This document shows, piece after piece, positions 16,070-24,172 of a stretch of DNA of 64,000 nucleotides. The DNA lies in contig NZ_QDFV01000009.1 in NCBI RefSeq assembly GCF_003075395.1, positions 60,660-124,659 on the forward strand. Direction: 5' to 3'. The first letter of the stretch is position 1, and the number at the start of each line of letters is the position of its first letter. The notes beneath the pieces are model-generated. The model was given only the letters and a program-made list of their open reading frames with translations, was not told the DNA's origin and made no database searches. Origin of the DNA: Microbacterium sp. TPD7012 (GTDB taxonomy: Bacteria > Actinomycetota > Actinomycetes > Actinomycetales > Microbacteriaceae). The translations under genes were made by a program, and so were the position numbers.

Positions 16070-17215
16070 ATGAGCCAGAACCAGAACTACCTCGCCGTGA
16101 TCAAGGTCGTCGGCGTCGGCGGTGGCGGCGTCAACGCCGTGAACCGCATGATCGACCTCGGCCTTCGCGGAGTCGAGTTCATCGCCGTGAACACCGACGC
16201 CCAGGCGCTGCTGATGAGCGACGCCGACGTCAAGCTCGACGTGGGCCGCGAGCTCACCCGCGGACTCGGGGCCGGAGCAGACCCCGAGGTGGGTCGTCGT
16301 GCCGCCGAGGACCACGCCGAGGAGATCGAGCAGGCGCTGACCGGGGCCGACATGGTCTTCGTCACCGCCGGCGAGGGCGGTGGCACCGGAACCGGTGGCG
16401 CTCCCGTCGTCGCGCGCATCGCGAAGTCGATCGGCGCCCTCACGATCGGTGTCGTCACCAAGCCGTTCTCGTTCGAGGGCCGCCGTCGGCAGAGCCAGGC
16501 CGAGGCCGGCGTCGCGAAGCTCAAGGAAGAGGTCGACACCCTCATCGTGGTGCCGAACGACCGTCTTCTCGAGATCAGCGACCGCGGCATCTCGATGATC
16601 GAGGCCTTCGCGACCGCCGACCAGGTGCTCCTCGCCGGTGTGCAGGGGATCACCGACCTGATCACGACCCCCGGACTCATCAACCTCGACTTCGCCGACG
16701 TGAAGTCGGTCATGCAGGGTGCGGGATCCGCCCTCATGGGCATCGGATCCGCGCGCGGCGCCGACCGGGCGATCAAGGCCGCCGAGCTGGCGGTCGAGTC
16801 GCCGCTGCTCGAGGCGAGCATCGAGGGCGCGCACGGCGTGCTCCTCTCGATCCAGGGTGGATCGAACCTGGGCATCTTCGAGATCCATGACGCCGCGGAC
16901 CTCGTCAAGGAGGCCGCGCACCCCGAGGCCAACATCATCTTCGGTACGGTCATCGACGACACGCTCGGCGACGAGGTGCGCGTGACGGTGATCGCCGCCG
17001 GGTTCGACGGAGGAGAGCCGTCGCTGCGGCTCGACCCGATGGTCGTGTCCCGTCCCGCCACCACGACGCTGCCCGAGGTCGCGCTCACCGAGACCGAGGA
17101 GCCGGCGAAGGCCGAGACCGCTGAGCCTGCTCCCGTGCAGCAGCGTGTGCCGGCCACGAGCATCGAGCCGGCGTTCGCGGATGACGACATCGACATCCCC
17201 GAATTCCTGAAGTGA
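16070..17215 (+). CDS. ftsZ: FtsZ, tubulin-like division GTPase
   Basis: 381 aa. The GTP-binding loop GEGGGTGTGGAPV (about 103-115) is intact, with NTDAQAL near residue 44 and the T7 loop NLDFADVKSVM carrying the catalytic Asp. A variable acidic/Pro linker follows residue 320, and the C-terminus DDDIDIPEFLK is the conserved peptide that binds SepF and other partners. ATG 16070 has an atcggaggccgg ribosome site. It forms the Z-ring. Confidence 0.99.
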   Translation: MSQNQNYLAVIKVVGVGGGGVNAVNRMIDLGLRGVEFIAVNTDAQALLMSDADVKLDVGRELTRGLGAGADPEVGRRAAEDHAEEIEQALTGADMVFVTAGEGGGTGTGGAPVVARIAKSIGALTIGVVTKPFSFEGRRRQSQAEAGVAKLKEEVDTLIVVPNDRLLEISDRGISMIEAFATADQVLLAGVQGITDLITTPGLINLDFADVKSVMQGAGSALMGIGSARGADRAIKAAELAVESPLLEASIEGAHGVLLSIQGGSNLGIFEIHDAADLVKEAAHPEANIIFGTVIDDTLGDEVRVTVIAAGFDGGEPSLRLDPMVVSRPATTTLPEVALTETEEPAKAETAEPAPVQQRVPATSIEPAFADDDIDIPEFLK

Positions 17216-17922
17216 CAGGAGTGACGGCCGAGGACAGTCAGCAGCCGGACCTGGCCGCGCGGCTGTCGGCGATCGACGAGCGCATCGCCGACGCCGCGCG
17301 CCGGGCCGACCGCGATCCCGCGGAGATCACTCGGATCGTCGTCACGAAGTTCCACCCCGCCTCGCTAGTGACGGATCTGCAGGCGCTGGGCGTGCGCGAG
17401 GTCGGTGAGAACCGGCAGCAGGAGCTCTCCGCCAAGCAGGCCGAGCTCTCGGCACTGGATCTGCGCTGGCACTTCATCGGCCAGGGGCAGACGAACAAGG
17501 CGGCGGCGATCCGACGGAGCGCGGATGTCGTGCACTCGGTCGACCGCGGTCGACTCGCCGATGCGCTGCACCGCGCCGCGGAGGACGACGATGTGCTCGA
17601 CGTCCTCGTGCAGGTCAACCTGACGGACGACGCTGGGCGAGGCGGTGTCGCCCCGGCCGAGTCCCGCGCTCTGGCCGAGCACGTGCTGACTCTGCCGTCC
17701 CTGCGTCTGCGCGGGGTGATGGCGGTGGCGCCCCTCGACGAGGAGCCTGCCTCGGCGTTCACCCGTCTTCGCGGCATCGCCGATGCGATCCGCGAGGTCG
17801 AGCCCTCGGCCACCTGGATCTCCGCCGGAATGACGGGTGACTTCGTCGAAGCGATCGACGCGGGCGCGACACACCTGCGGATCGGCTCCGCAATCACCGG
17901 ACCCCGCCCCGACCGGGGTTAA
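17212..17922 (+). CDS. PLP homeostasis protein, YggS/PLPBP family
   Basis: 236-aa TIM-barrel protein of the alanine-racemase-like fold that binds pyridoxal phosphate without known catalysis. The PLP lysine lies in IVVTKFHPA; GENRQQEL, WHFIGQGQTNK and SAGMTGDFVEAI are family blocks. GTG 17212 overlaps the ftsZ stop; GTG 17221 is an alternative but leaves no ribosome-site spacing. In many actinobacteria pgeF lies between ftsZ and this gene; here it does not. Confidence 0.92.
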   Translation: MTGVTAEDSQQPDLAARLSAIDERIADAARRADRDPAEITRIVVTKFHPASLVTDLQALGVREVGENRQQELSAKQAELSALDLRWHFIGQGQTNKAAAIRRSADVVHSVDRGRLADALHRAAEDDDVLDVLVQVNLTDDAGRGGVAPAESRALAEHVLTLPSLRLRGVMAVAPLDEEPASAFTRLRGIADAIREVEPSATWISAGMTGDFVEAIDAGATHLRIGSAITGPRPDRG

Positions 17923-17925
17923 CCT
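17920..17925 (+). promoter_or_regulatory. possible -10 for sepF overlapping a stop codon
   Basis: TAACCT begins with the TAA stop codon of the preceding gene and would start a transcript about 30 nt before sepF. It is one of three such stop-embedded hexamers in the window. Confidence 0.3.
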
Positions 17926-17964
17926 GTGAACAGACCACCCCAAACGTTCGAACCGGAGGACACG

Positions 17965-18444
17965 ATGGGTAACCCGCTGAAGAAGACCATGGTGTATCTC
18001 GGCCTCGCCGACGAGGAAGAGGTCTACGAGGAGGAGACGCAGGCTCCGGCCCGCGCCCACCGTGACCGCGACCGCGATCGTGACCGCGAGGAGTCGGCTC
18101 CGGCTCCCGTCACGCCGCTGCGCCGCCCGGTCGCCGTCCGTCAGCCTGCTGCCGGCACGGTGAACGAGATCCTCACGGTGCACCCGAAGCAGTACCGCGA
18201 CGCTCAGCTGATCGCGGAGAGCTTCCGTGAGGGCGTCCCGGTCATCATCAACCTCTCGCAGATGAGCGACGCCGACGCGCGTCGTCTGATCGATTTCGCC
18301 AGCGGCCTCTCGCTCGGGCTCTACGGCCGCATCGAGCGCGTGACCTCGAAGGTCTTCCTGCTCTCGCCGGAGAACATCGCGGTCTCGGGCCAAGGGGGAA
18401 TCGCGCACGCGGACGCCGAGTCCGCGGGCTTCGACCAGTCGTAG
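17965..18444 (+). CDS. sepF: SepF, Z-ring anchor
   Basis: 159 aa. The N-terminal amphipathic helix MGNPLKKTMVYLGL is the membrane-binding element. An acidic, then Arg/Asp-repeat linker (HRDRDRDRDRE, about 34-44) follows, then the SepF core with HPKQYRDAQLIAESFREGVP and SDADARRLIDFASGL. SepF tethers FtsZ to the membrane in organisms lacking FtsA. ATG 17965 has ccggagga upstream. Confidence 0.96.
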   Translation: MGNPLKKTMVYLGLADEEEVYEEETQAPARAHRDRDRDRDREESAPAPVTPLRRPVAVRQPAAGTVNEILTVHPKQYRDAQLIAESFREGVPVIINLSQMSDADARRLIDFASGLSLGLYGRIERVTSKVFLLSPENIAVSGQGGIAHADAESAGFDQS

Positions 18445-18447
18445 CCC

Positions 18448-18744
18448 GTGGAGCTGGTCTCCGTCGTCGCCAGGATCGTCCATCTGGTGCTGCTGCTCTA
18501 CATCTTCGTGCTCTTCGCGAGGCTGATCCTGGACTACATCCCGATGTTCAATCGGGAGTGGCGTCCGAAGGGATTCGGGCTCGTCGTCGCAGAGGCCGCC
18601 TACACGGTGACCGATCCGCCCATCCGGTTCTTCCGGCGGATCATCCCCCCGTTGCGGATCGGCTCGCTGTCGCTGGACTTCGGGTTCGCACTGACGATGC
18701 TCATCGTCCTGGTGCTCATGAACATCGTGGGATTGTTCATCTGA
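18448..18744 (+). CDS. YggT-family membrane protein
   Basis: 98 aa with two membrane helices (about 5-28 and 77-97) separated by a loop containing the YggT signature DPPIRFFRRIIPP. The family lies between sepF and divIVA in most Gram-positives and is thought to assist septum or osmotic functions. GTG 18448 follows the sepF stop by 3 nt. Confidence 0.9.
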   Translation: MELVSVVARIVHLVLLLYIFVLFARLILDYIPMFNREWRPKGFGLVVAEAAYTVTDPPIRFFRRIIPPLRIGSLSLDFGFALTMLIVLVLMNIVGLFI

Positions 18745-18833
18745 TCGACCGGCGAGTTCTCGCGCCCTGGGTGTCGTGACATCGCGACGCCGAGGCTCGG
18801 GGACTATGCTGGCACCCAGGTGCGCGCCCCGGG

Positions 18834-18862
18834 TTCGCGCCACATAAAGACCGCGCCATAAT
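18834..18862 (+). promoter_or_regulatory. divIVA promoter
   Basis: TTCGCG (18834) and CATAAT (18857-18862) lie 17 nt apart, predicting a leader of about 32 nt that contains the strong aagaggag ribosome site. A second -10-like TATGCT sits at 18805-18810. The 156-nt gap holds no gene. Confidence 0.45.
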
Positions 18863-18900
18863 CGTTACTGGCAACCGAACTCATCGAAAGAGGAGCCATC

Positions 18901-19506
18901 ATGGCACTTACCCCGGATGACGTCGTCACCAAGCAGTTCCAGCACGTCCGCTTCAAGGACGGCTTCGACCCGGACGAGGTGGACGACTTCCTCGACGAGA
19001 TCGTCATCGAGTGGCGCAAGGCTCTCGAGGAGAACGTCGAGCTGAAGGCCAAGCTGGCCGCCTACGAGTCGGGCGCAGCCCCCGCGGCCGCTGAGCCCGC
19101 CGCTGCCGCCCCCGTGGTCGCCGAGGCGCCTGCCGCTCCCGTCGCCGAGGTCCCGGCCGAGCCTGCTCCGTCGGGTTCCGCCACCGCGACGGCCGGCATC
19201 ATCGAGCTGGCCCAGCGCCTGCACGACGAGCACGTCGCCGAGGGTGAGGCGAAGCGCAACCAGCTGATCGCCGACGCCGAGGCCGAGGTCGGCCGCATCC
19301 GCAGCGAGGCCGAGGCCAAGCAGCGCGAAGAGGCCGCACGTCTGGAGCGCGAGCGCAACACGCTCGAGGCCCGGATCACCGAGCTCCGCAACTTCGAGCG
19401 CGACTACCGGTCGCAGCTGCGCGGCTACATCGAGGGTCAGCTCCGCGACCTCGACGAGAAGTCGGCCTCCACGGACTCCACGCCGGTCTCCGCGATCGGC
19501 CTGTAA
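18901..19506 (+). CDS. divIVA: DivIVA/Wag31 polar growth scaffold
   Basis: 201 aa. The N-terminal lipid-binding DivIVA domain (LTPDDVVTKQFQHVRFKDGFDPDEVDDFLDE region, residues 3-33) is followed by a first coiled coil. An Ala/Pro/Glu-rich insert spans about 58-96, and a long C-terminal coiled coil spans about 100-185. Such inserts are typical of actinobacterial Wag31, which marks poles and recruits wall synthesis. ATG 18901 has aagaggag. Confidence 0.96.
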   Translation: MALTPDDVVTKQFQHVRFKDGFDPDEVDDFLDEIVIEWRKALEENVELKAKLAAYESGAAPAAAEPAAAAPVVAEAPAAPVAEVPAEPAPSGSATATAGIIELAQRLHDEHVAEGEAKRNQLIADAEAEVGRIRSEAEAKQREEAARLERERNTLEARITELRNFERDYRSQLRGYIEGQLRDLDEKSASTDSTPVSAIGL

Positions 19507-19515
19507 GGCGCCCTC

Positions 19516-20190
19516 TTGTCAGGACGTCGTCCCCTTCGTCGGTCGGCGGCCGGTGCGATCGTTGCGATTCTCGCAGCGGTCGTGCTGGCCGCCGATCAGT
19601 TTGTGAAGTACCTCACCATCGAGCACCTCCCTCTCCATGAGGTCGTGCCCGTGCTCGCGGAGTTCCTTCAGCTGTATTACATCCGCAATTCGGGCGCGGC
19701 CTTCTCGCTCGGCAGCGGAGTGACCTGGATCTTCACCATCGCTCTGAGCGTGGTCGCCGTGGTCATCATCTGGAAGGCGTTCGACGTCCGCTCCCGTTGG
19801 TGGGCAGTCGTCCTCGGCGCGCTGCTCGGCGGCGTGCTCGGCAACCTCACCGACCGTCTCTTCCGCGAGCCGGGATTCGGCAACGGTCACGTGGTCGACA
19901 TGATCTCGATGCCGTGGATGATGCCCGCGATCTTCAACGTCGCGGACATCTTCATCGTGACCGGGATGATCTCGGTCGCGCTGCTCGTCGTGCTCGGTCT
20001 GCGTTTCGACGGCACCCGGGAACGGGACCACGCGCCGGTCGAGACAGAAGAGGAGGCCGAGGCCGCCGCTGTCGCCGCCGAGGACCAGGAGATGCTCGAC
20101 GACGCGGATGCCGTCGCCGACGCGGATTCCGCATCGGTCGCCGGCGAGGTCGCGTCCGCCGAGGATTCGTCGCCGTCGGACGGTCGCTGA
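19516..20190 (+). CDS. lspA: lipoprotein signal peptidase LspA with acidic C-terminal extension
   Basis: 224 aa. The aspartyl protease core has four membrane helices; the catalytic Asp pair lies in GNLTDRLFR and FNVADIFI, and the RNSGAAFS motif is present. It cleaves prolipoprotein signal peptides in the membrane. After the last helix, about 60 residues rich in Glu, Asp and Ala form a cytoplasmic tail not needed in shorter homologues. The TTG start at 19516 is the first usable codon; the upstream site is weak. rluD follows 2 nt later. Confidence 0.95.
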   Translation: MSGRRPLRRSAAGAIVAILAAVVLAADQFVKYLTIEHLPLHEVVPVLAEFLQLYYIRNSGAAFSLGSGVTWIFTIALSVVAVVIIWKAFDVRSRWWAVVLGALLGGVLGNLTDRLFREPGFGNGHVVDMISMPWMMPAIFNVADIFIVTGMISVALLVVLGLRFDGTRERDHAPVETEEEAEAAAVAAEDQEMLDDADAVADADSASVAGEVASAEDSSPSDGR

Positions 20191-20192
20191 CC

Positions 20193-21113
20193 GTGGAGTC
20201 GCGGTCCCTTCCCGTCCCCGACGGCATGGACGGCGAGCGCGTCGACGCGGCGCTCGCACGCATGCTCGGCTTCTCCCGCACCTTCGCCGCCGATGTAGCG
20301 TCCGCGGGGGGAGTGCAGCTCGACGGCGTCGTCCTGGACAAGTCGGATCGTCTGCGAGGCGGCGCCTGGCTCGAGGTCGAGTGGCAGCCCAAGGAGGCGC
20401 CGCGGATCATCCCGATCGCCGTCCCCGAGTTGGGCATCGTCTACGACGATGACGACATCGTCGTGGTCGACAAGCCCTCGGGCGTCGCAGCTCACCCGTC
20501 GGTCGGGTGGGAGGGCCCCACGGTCATCGGCGCCCTCGCCGCGGCGGGATTCCGCATCGCGACCAGCGGTGCGGCCGAGCGTCAGGGGGTCGTGCACCGT
20601 CTCGACGTGGGAACCAGCGGCCTGATGGTGGTCGCCAAGACCGAGGCCGCGTACACGGCTCTCAAGCACGCGTTCAAGGAGCGCACCGTCGAGAAGATCT
20701 ACCACGCCGTCGTGCAGGGGCATCCGGATCCGCTCGCCGGCACGATCGACGCTCCGATCGGTCGCCATCCGAACCACTCGTGGAAGTTCGCCGTCGTCCC
20801 GGACGGGAAGCCCTCCGTGACGCACTACGAGACCCTGGAGGCGTTCCCGGGGGCCTCGCTCCTCGAGATCCATCTGGAGACCGGGCGCACCCATCAGATC
20901 CGCGTGCACATGGCGGCGCACCGGCATCCGTGCGTCGGCGACCCGCTCTACGGCGCCGACCCGACGCTGTCCGCCAGGCTCGGCCTGACGCGGCAGTGGC
21001 TGCACGCGCACCAGCTGGCCTTCACCCACCCGGCGACGGGGGAGTGGGTGCAGTTCGCGTCGCCGTATCCCGCGGACTTCCAGCACGCGCTCGATGTGCT
21101 CCGCGGAGAGTAG
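20193..21113 (+). CDS. rluD: RluA/RluD-family 23S rRNA pseudouridine synthase
   Basis: 306 aa with an N-terminal S4 RNA-binding domain (about 14-70) and a pseudouridine synthase domain. The catalytic Asp is in HRLDVGTSGLMV; TGRTHQIRVHMA and GDPLYG are family motifs. By similarity it modifies helix 69 of 23S rRNA, though RluA subtypes cannot be separated with certainty. GTG 20193 follows the lspA stop by 2 nt, the common lspA-rluD arrangement. Confidence 0.92.
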   Translation: MESRSLPVPDGMDGERVDAALARMLGFSRTFAADVASAGGVQLDGVVLDKSDRLRGGAWLEVEWQPKEAPRIIPIAVPELGIVYDDDDIVVVDKPSGVAAHPSVGWEGPTVIGALAAAGFRIATSGAAERQGVVHRLDVGTSGLMVVAKTEAAYTALKHAFKERTVEKIYHAVVQGHPDPLAGTIDAPIGRHPNHSWKFAVVPDGKPSVTHYETLEAFPGASLLEIHLETGRTHQIRVHMAAHRHPCVGDPLYGADPTLSARLGLTRQWLHAHQLAFTHPATGEWVQFASPYPADFQHALDVLRGE

Positions 21114-21182
21114 TCCGCGCCGATCTGGGCCGCTGAGCCCGTCGAAGCGTGCGATGTCGCCGGGGTGCGCCACACTGGGCGC

Positions 21183-21782
21183 ATGAGCATCGAGGTGCGT
21201 CCGGCGACCGTGTTCGACGACGTCGCGACGCTGGTGGGGCCGAAGAAGCCGACGTCGAACGTCTGCTTCTGTCTGAGCTATCGCATCGGCAGCAAGGAGA
21301 ACGTCGCGCTGAAAGGAAATGCGCGCGCCGACCGGGTGCGGGAGCTGTGCCATCAGGATCCGCCGCCGGGCGTGATCGCCTACCTCGACGACGAGCCGGT
21401 CGGCTGGGCGGCCCTGCATCCGCGGAGTGAGACGAGCTTCGCGCGCAATCGGCTCATCCCGCACGTCGACGACCTCGACGTGTGGTCGCTGTGGTGCTTC
21501 CGAGTTCGGCCTGGGCACCGCAGACAGGGCATCTCGCACGCGCTGATCGAGGGCGCCGTCGCCTACGCGAAGCAGCGCGGGGCCCCTGCGATCGAGGGAT
21601 ATCCCGTCGACAACCGCGGCGAGAAGGTGAACCTCACGATGGCGTACGTCGGCACGAGGAGCCTGTTCGAAGACGCCGGATTCACGAAGGCGGCCGACAC
21701 GGACTCGGTCCTCGACGGCTTCCCGCGCGTGCTCATGCGCCTCGATCTGACGGCATCGAAGAAGTCGTCGAAGAAAACGTGA
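21183..21782 (+). CDS. GNAT-family N-acetyltransferase
   Basis: 199 aa. The acetyl-CoA binding core is visible in LWCFRVRPGHRRQGISHALI (about 105-124), followed by a C-terminal strand with LFEDAGF. Substrate unknown. The tail is Lys/Ser-rich. ATG 21183 is the first plausible start; CACACT lies 6 nt upstream, so a leaderless transcript is possible. The stop codon overlaps the predicted promoter of the next gene. Confidence 0.85.
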   Translation: MSIEVRPATVFDDVATLVGPKKPTSNVCFCLSYRIGSKENVALKGNARADRVRELCHQDPPPGVIAYLDDEPVGWAALHPRSETSFARNRLIPHVDDLDVWSLWCFRVRPGHRRQGISHALIEGAVAYAKQRGAPAIEGYPVDNRGEKVNLTMAYVGTRSLFEDAGFTKAADTDSVLDGFPRVLMRLDLTASKKSSKKT

Positions 21783-21809
21783 ACCCATCAGGGGCGCACG
21801 GACAATACA
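21781..21809 (+). promoter_or_regulatory. ECF-type promoter of first sigma operon
   Basis: GAACC (21781) resembles the -35 used by ECF sigma factors. CAATACA (21803-21809) lies in the -10 position and GTG 21814 is 33 nt after the G of GAACC. The second sigma operon has the same two elements at the same distances, which suggests autoregulation or cross-regulation and a leaderless start. Confidence 0.55.
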
Positions 21810-21813
21810 CAGC

Positions 21814-22416
21814 GTGAGCACAGACAGCGAGATCATCCAACGGTCTCTGGACCAACCATCAGCCTTCGCCCAGCTGTTCGATCGACATGCGCGCGTGGTC
21901 AACGCCTTCGCGACGTACCGGATCGGCCGGCATGCGGCGGAGGACGTCCTGAGCGAGACGTTCCTCGTGGCGTTCCGACGTCGCGCGGACTTCGATCGTG
22001 ACGTCGAGTCGGCCGTCCCCTGGCTGCTCGGCATCGCCTCCCGCCTCATCCGCCGACACCGCGCAGTGGAGGCCAAGCACTGGCGTTCGTTCGCGGCGTC
22101 CGTCTCGGGTGAGGAGCATTCCTCCGAGGGAGGAGTCGACGACGCGATGACGCGGATCGACGCGGAGCGCGAGGTTGCAGGGCTCAGAGCACGTATCGCC
22201 GCCCTCGCGCCGAGGGATCGGGAGACGCTCCTGCTCTACGCATGGCAGGGGCTGTCCTACGACGAGGTGGCGACGGCGCTCGGCGTCCCGGTCGGGACAG
22301 TCCGTTCGCGGTTGAACCGCGTGCGGAAGCGCCTGGACCCCGTTCGCAGGGCGCATGCGAGGCGACAGACAGAGACACAGACGCAGACAGACCGAGCAGC
22401 AGGGAGCATCCGATGA
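21814..22416 (+). CDS. ECF-type RNA polymerase sigma factor (copy 1)
   Basis: 200 aa. Region 2 (FDRHARVVNAFATYRIGRHAAEDVLSETFL region, about 24-54) binds core and the -10; region 4 (about 125-180) ends in SYDEVATALGVPVGTVRSRL, a helix-turn-helix for the -35. A Gln/Thr-rich tail follows. Stop and start of the next gene overlap (ATGA), pairing it with a membrane regulator. It is strongly similar to the sigma factor at 23567, including a 23-nt identical start. Confidence 0.92.
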   Translation: MSTDSEIIQRSLDQPSAFAQLFDRHARVVNAFATYRIGRHAAEDVLSETFLVAFRRRADFDRDVESAVPWLLGIASRLIRRHRAVEAKHWRSFAASVSGEEHSSEGGVDDAMTRIDAEREVAGLRARIAALAPRDRETLLLYAWQGLSYDEVATALGVPVGTVRSRLNRVRKRLDPVRRAHARRQTETQTQTDRAAGSIR

Positions 22417-23525
22417 ACGTTTTCGAGAAGGTGCAGGAGACCCGACCGGAGATCGACGGGGCCGAGGAGAACATCTCGGCGGCGCGGGTGCGACTCCTGA
22501 GCGAGATCCACGCCGAACAGCGGCCTGCGCGGTCGCGCGCGGCACGACGCCCGTGGATCATCACGGCCGGCCTGGTCGGCGCCGCCGCGGCGGTGACCGC
22601 CGGTGTTCTCGTGGTCGGCAACCTCACGACGCCGACGACCGGAGGGGTCGAGGCCATTCCGACCATCGTGCCGAAGCCGTCGGTGGAGCCCACACCGGAG
22701 CCGACGGTGGAGCCGTTGACGGCCGCCGGAGCGTTCAGCGCGGCAGGAGCATCCGCGAGCACGTTCACCGGATTGACGGTCGCACCGGGGCAGTATCTGA
22801 GGGTGCACACCGACTCCGAACAGATGGTCTACCAGCACCCGGACACCGGGGTGGGAGAATTCCAGACTGATCGATCGACCGCGGCGAACGCCTGGATGGA
22901 TGCCGTCTCCTGGGACAACTACGTCCCCGCGGACACATCGTCCGACTGGTACTCCGTGGGGGGCCAGGTCGAGATCCTGCAGGAGTTCGGTCCCGATGCC
23001 GCCGCGCTCGCGGAACAACATGTGCAGGAGATCGGCGGGCCGAGTGGGCCGAACACGTTCGCCGGCGGGATTCCGCCCTGGGAGACCTCGAGCGGTTTCT
23101 CGATGCAATCCTTCTGGCAGGACATGCCTCGCGATCCGGCCCAGCTGATCGCGTGGATCAGGCAGAATCAGGGTCCCGTGACGGGTGACCAGGACTACAA
23201 GGTGGGTTGGGTGCTGGTGGACCTGCTCGCGAAGAACGTCGGGTCACCCGACGTCCGATCGGCGATGTACGGTGCGCTGAGCATGCTCAGCGGCTCGGAG
23301 ATCGTCGAGACCCAGGGGAACATCGTCACGCTGAGCTTCTCCGCTGCTGAGCAGGCGCTGTCCGGTGCTGACGGCATCCGACGTCGGACAGTGACCATCG
23401 ACATCTCGTCGGGGCTCGTCCTCGAGAAGACGGTGACGCTCGATGTCGCGTCGCCCCTGGTCCCCGCGGACCTCCCGGACGAGCGGTACACGTACACCGT
23501 GAGCGTCGTCGACGCGCTGCCGTGA
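22413..23525 (+). CDS. membrane-anchored regulator paired with ECF sigma factor (copy 1)
   Basis: 370 aa. A cytoplasmic N-terminus (1-46) precedes a single membrane helix (about 47-69), then a Pro/Thr/Glu linker and a roughly 270-aa extracytoplasmic domain. It is homologous to the protein at 24147: both begin M-x-VFE/KVR/QE-like, share A-x-R-ARLL in the cytoplasmic part, GQYLR after the linker, and end VSVVDALP/VSIVDAIP. It resembles CU044_5270-type proteins beside sigma factors. Anti-sigma function is inferred from overlap and topology; no zinc HxxxCxxC motif is seen. Confidence 0.75.
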   Translation: MNVFEKVQETRPEIDGAEENISAARVRLLSEIHAEQRPARSRAARRPWIITAGLVGAAAAVTAGVLVVGNLTTPTTGGVEAIPTIVPKPSVEPTPEPTVEPLTAAGAFSAAGASASTFTGLTVAPGQYLRVHTDSEQMVYQHPDTGVGEFQTDRSTAANAWMDAVSWDNYVPADTSSDWYSVGGQVEILQEFGPDAAALAEQHVQEIGGPSGPNTFAGGIPPWETSSGFSMQSFWQDMPRDPAQLIAWIRQNQGPVTGDQDYKVGWVLVDLLAKNVGSPDVRSAMYGALSMLSGSEIVETQGNIVTLSFSAAEQALSGADGIRRRTVTIDISSGLVLEKTVTLDVASPLVPADLPDERYTYTVSVVDALP

Positions 23526-23533
23526 TGACTTTC

Positions 23534-23562
23534 GAACCGTCTGCGCTCTCCGGGGCAATACA
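23534..23562 (+). promoter_or_regulatory. ECF-type promoter of second sigma operon
   Basis: GAACC (23534) and CAATACA (23556-23562) repeat the elements of the first sigma operon, again with the start codon 33 nt after GAACC. The 20-odd nt between the elements are otherwise unlike, so the shared bases look selected. Confidence 0.55.
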
Positions 23563-23566
23563 TAGT

Positions 23567-24172
23567 GTGAGCACAGACAGCGAGATCATTCAGCGGTCGC
23601 TCGGGCAGCCCCGAGCCTTCGCCGAACTGTTCGATCGGCACGCCAGGACGGTGGGCGGCTACGCCGCCCGCCGTCTCGGCGCCGATGCGGGCGAGGACAT
23701 CCTCAGTGAGACGTTCCTGGTCGCGTTCGCACGACGGAAGTCGTTCGACACATCCTGGGACTCGGCGCTTCCCTGGTTGTACGGGATAGCTTCGCGACTG
23801 ATCAGGAAGCATCGGGCACGAGAGGCCAAGCACTTCCGGTCGAGCGTCGAGTCCGCGCAGCGCGAGGAGCACATCTCCCACGGAGACCTCGAGACGACGA
23901 TCGCGCGTCTCGACGCCGAGATATCCACCCGCGAGCTGGCGCCGCGGATCGCGGCCCTCTCGGCCAAGGACCGGGAGACCCTCCTGCTCTACGCCTGGGG
24001 AGACCTGACCTATGAAGAGGTCGCCGTCGCCCTGGGCGTCCCCGTCGGGACTGTCCGGTCCCGCATGAACCGCGTTCGGACGCGGTTGGATCCGGCCAGG
24101 GCGATCACCCGAGAACGAGTCGTCAATGACAAGGAAGGAGCGGTCGATGGACGTTTTCGAGCGCGTGCGTGA
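23567..24172 (+). CDS. ECF-type RNA polymerase sigma factor (copy 2)
   Basis: 201 aa, paralogue of the sigma factor at 21814. Regions 2 (about 24-70) and 4 (with TYEEVAVALGVPVGTVRSRM) are conserved. GTG 23567 is chosen over an upstream ATG (23522) because it aligns with copy 1 and leaves the shared promoter outside the gene. The last 26 nt overlap the partner gene, whose ribosome site (aaggaaggag) lies inside this gene. Confidence 0.9.
   Translation: MSTDSEIIQRSLGQPRAFAELFDRHARTVGGYAARRLGADAGEDILSETFLVAFARRKSFDTSWDSALPWLYGIASRLIRKHRAREAKHFRSSVESAQREEHISHGDLETTIARLDAEISTRELAPRIAALSAKDRETLLLYAWGDLTYEEVAVALGVPVGTVRSRMNRVRTRLDPARAITRERVVNDKEGAVDGRFRARA

Noticed and set aside
17212..17222. Absence of pgeF between ftsZ and the PLP homeostasis gene as a deletion
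   Set aside because: The gene is variably present in actinobacteria at this position, and nothing in the junction suggests a recent loss.
23373..23388. 16-nt match to the dnaE palindrome inside a sigma-partner gene
   Set aside because: It is part of a run of Arg codons in a coding frame and is only half conserved as a palindrome; most likely coincidence.
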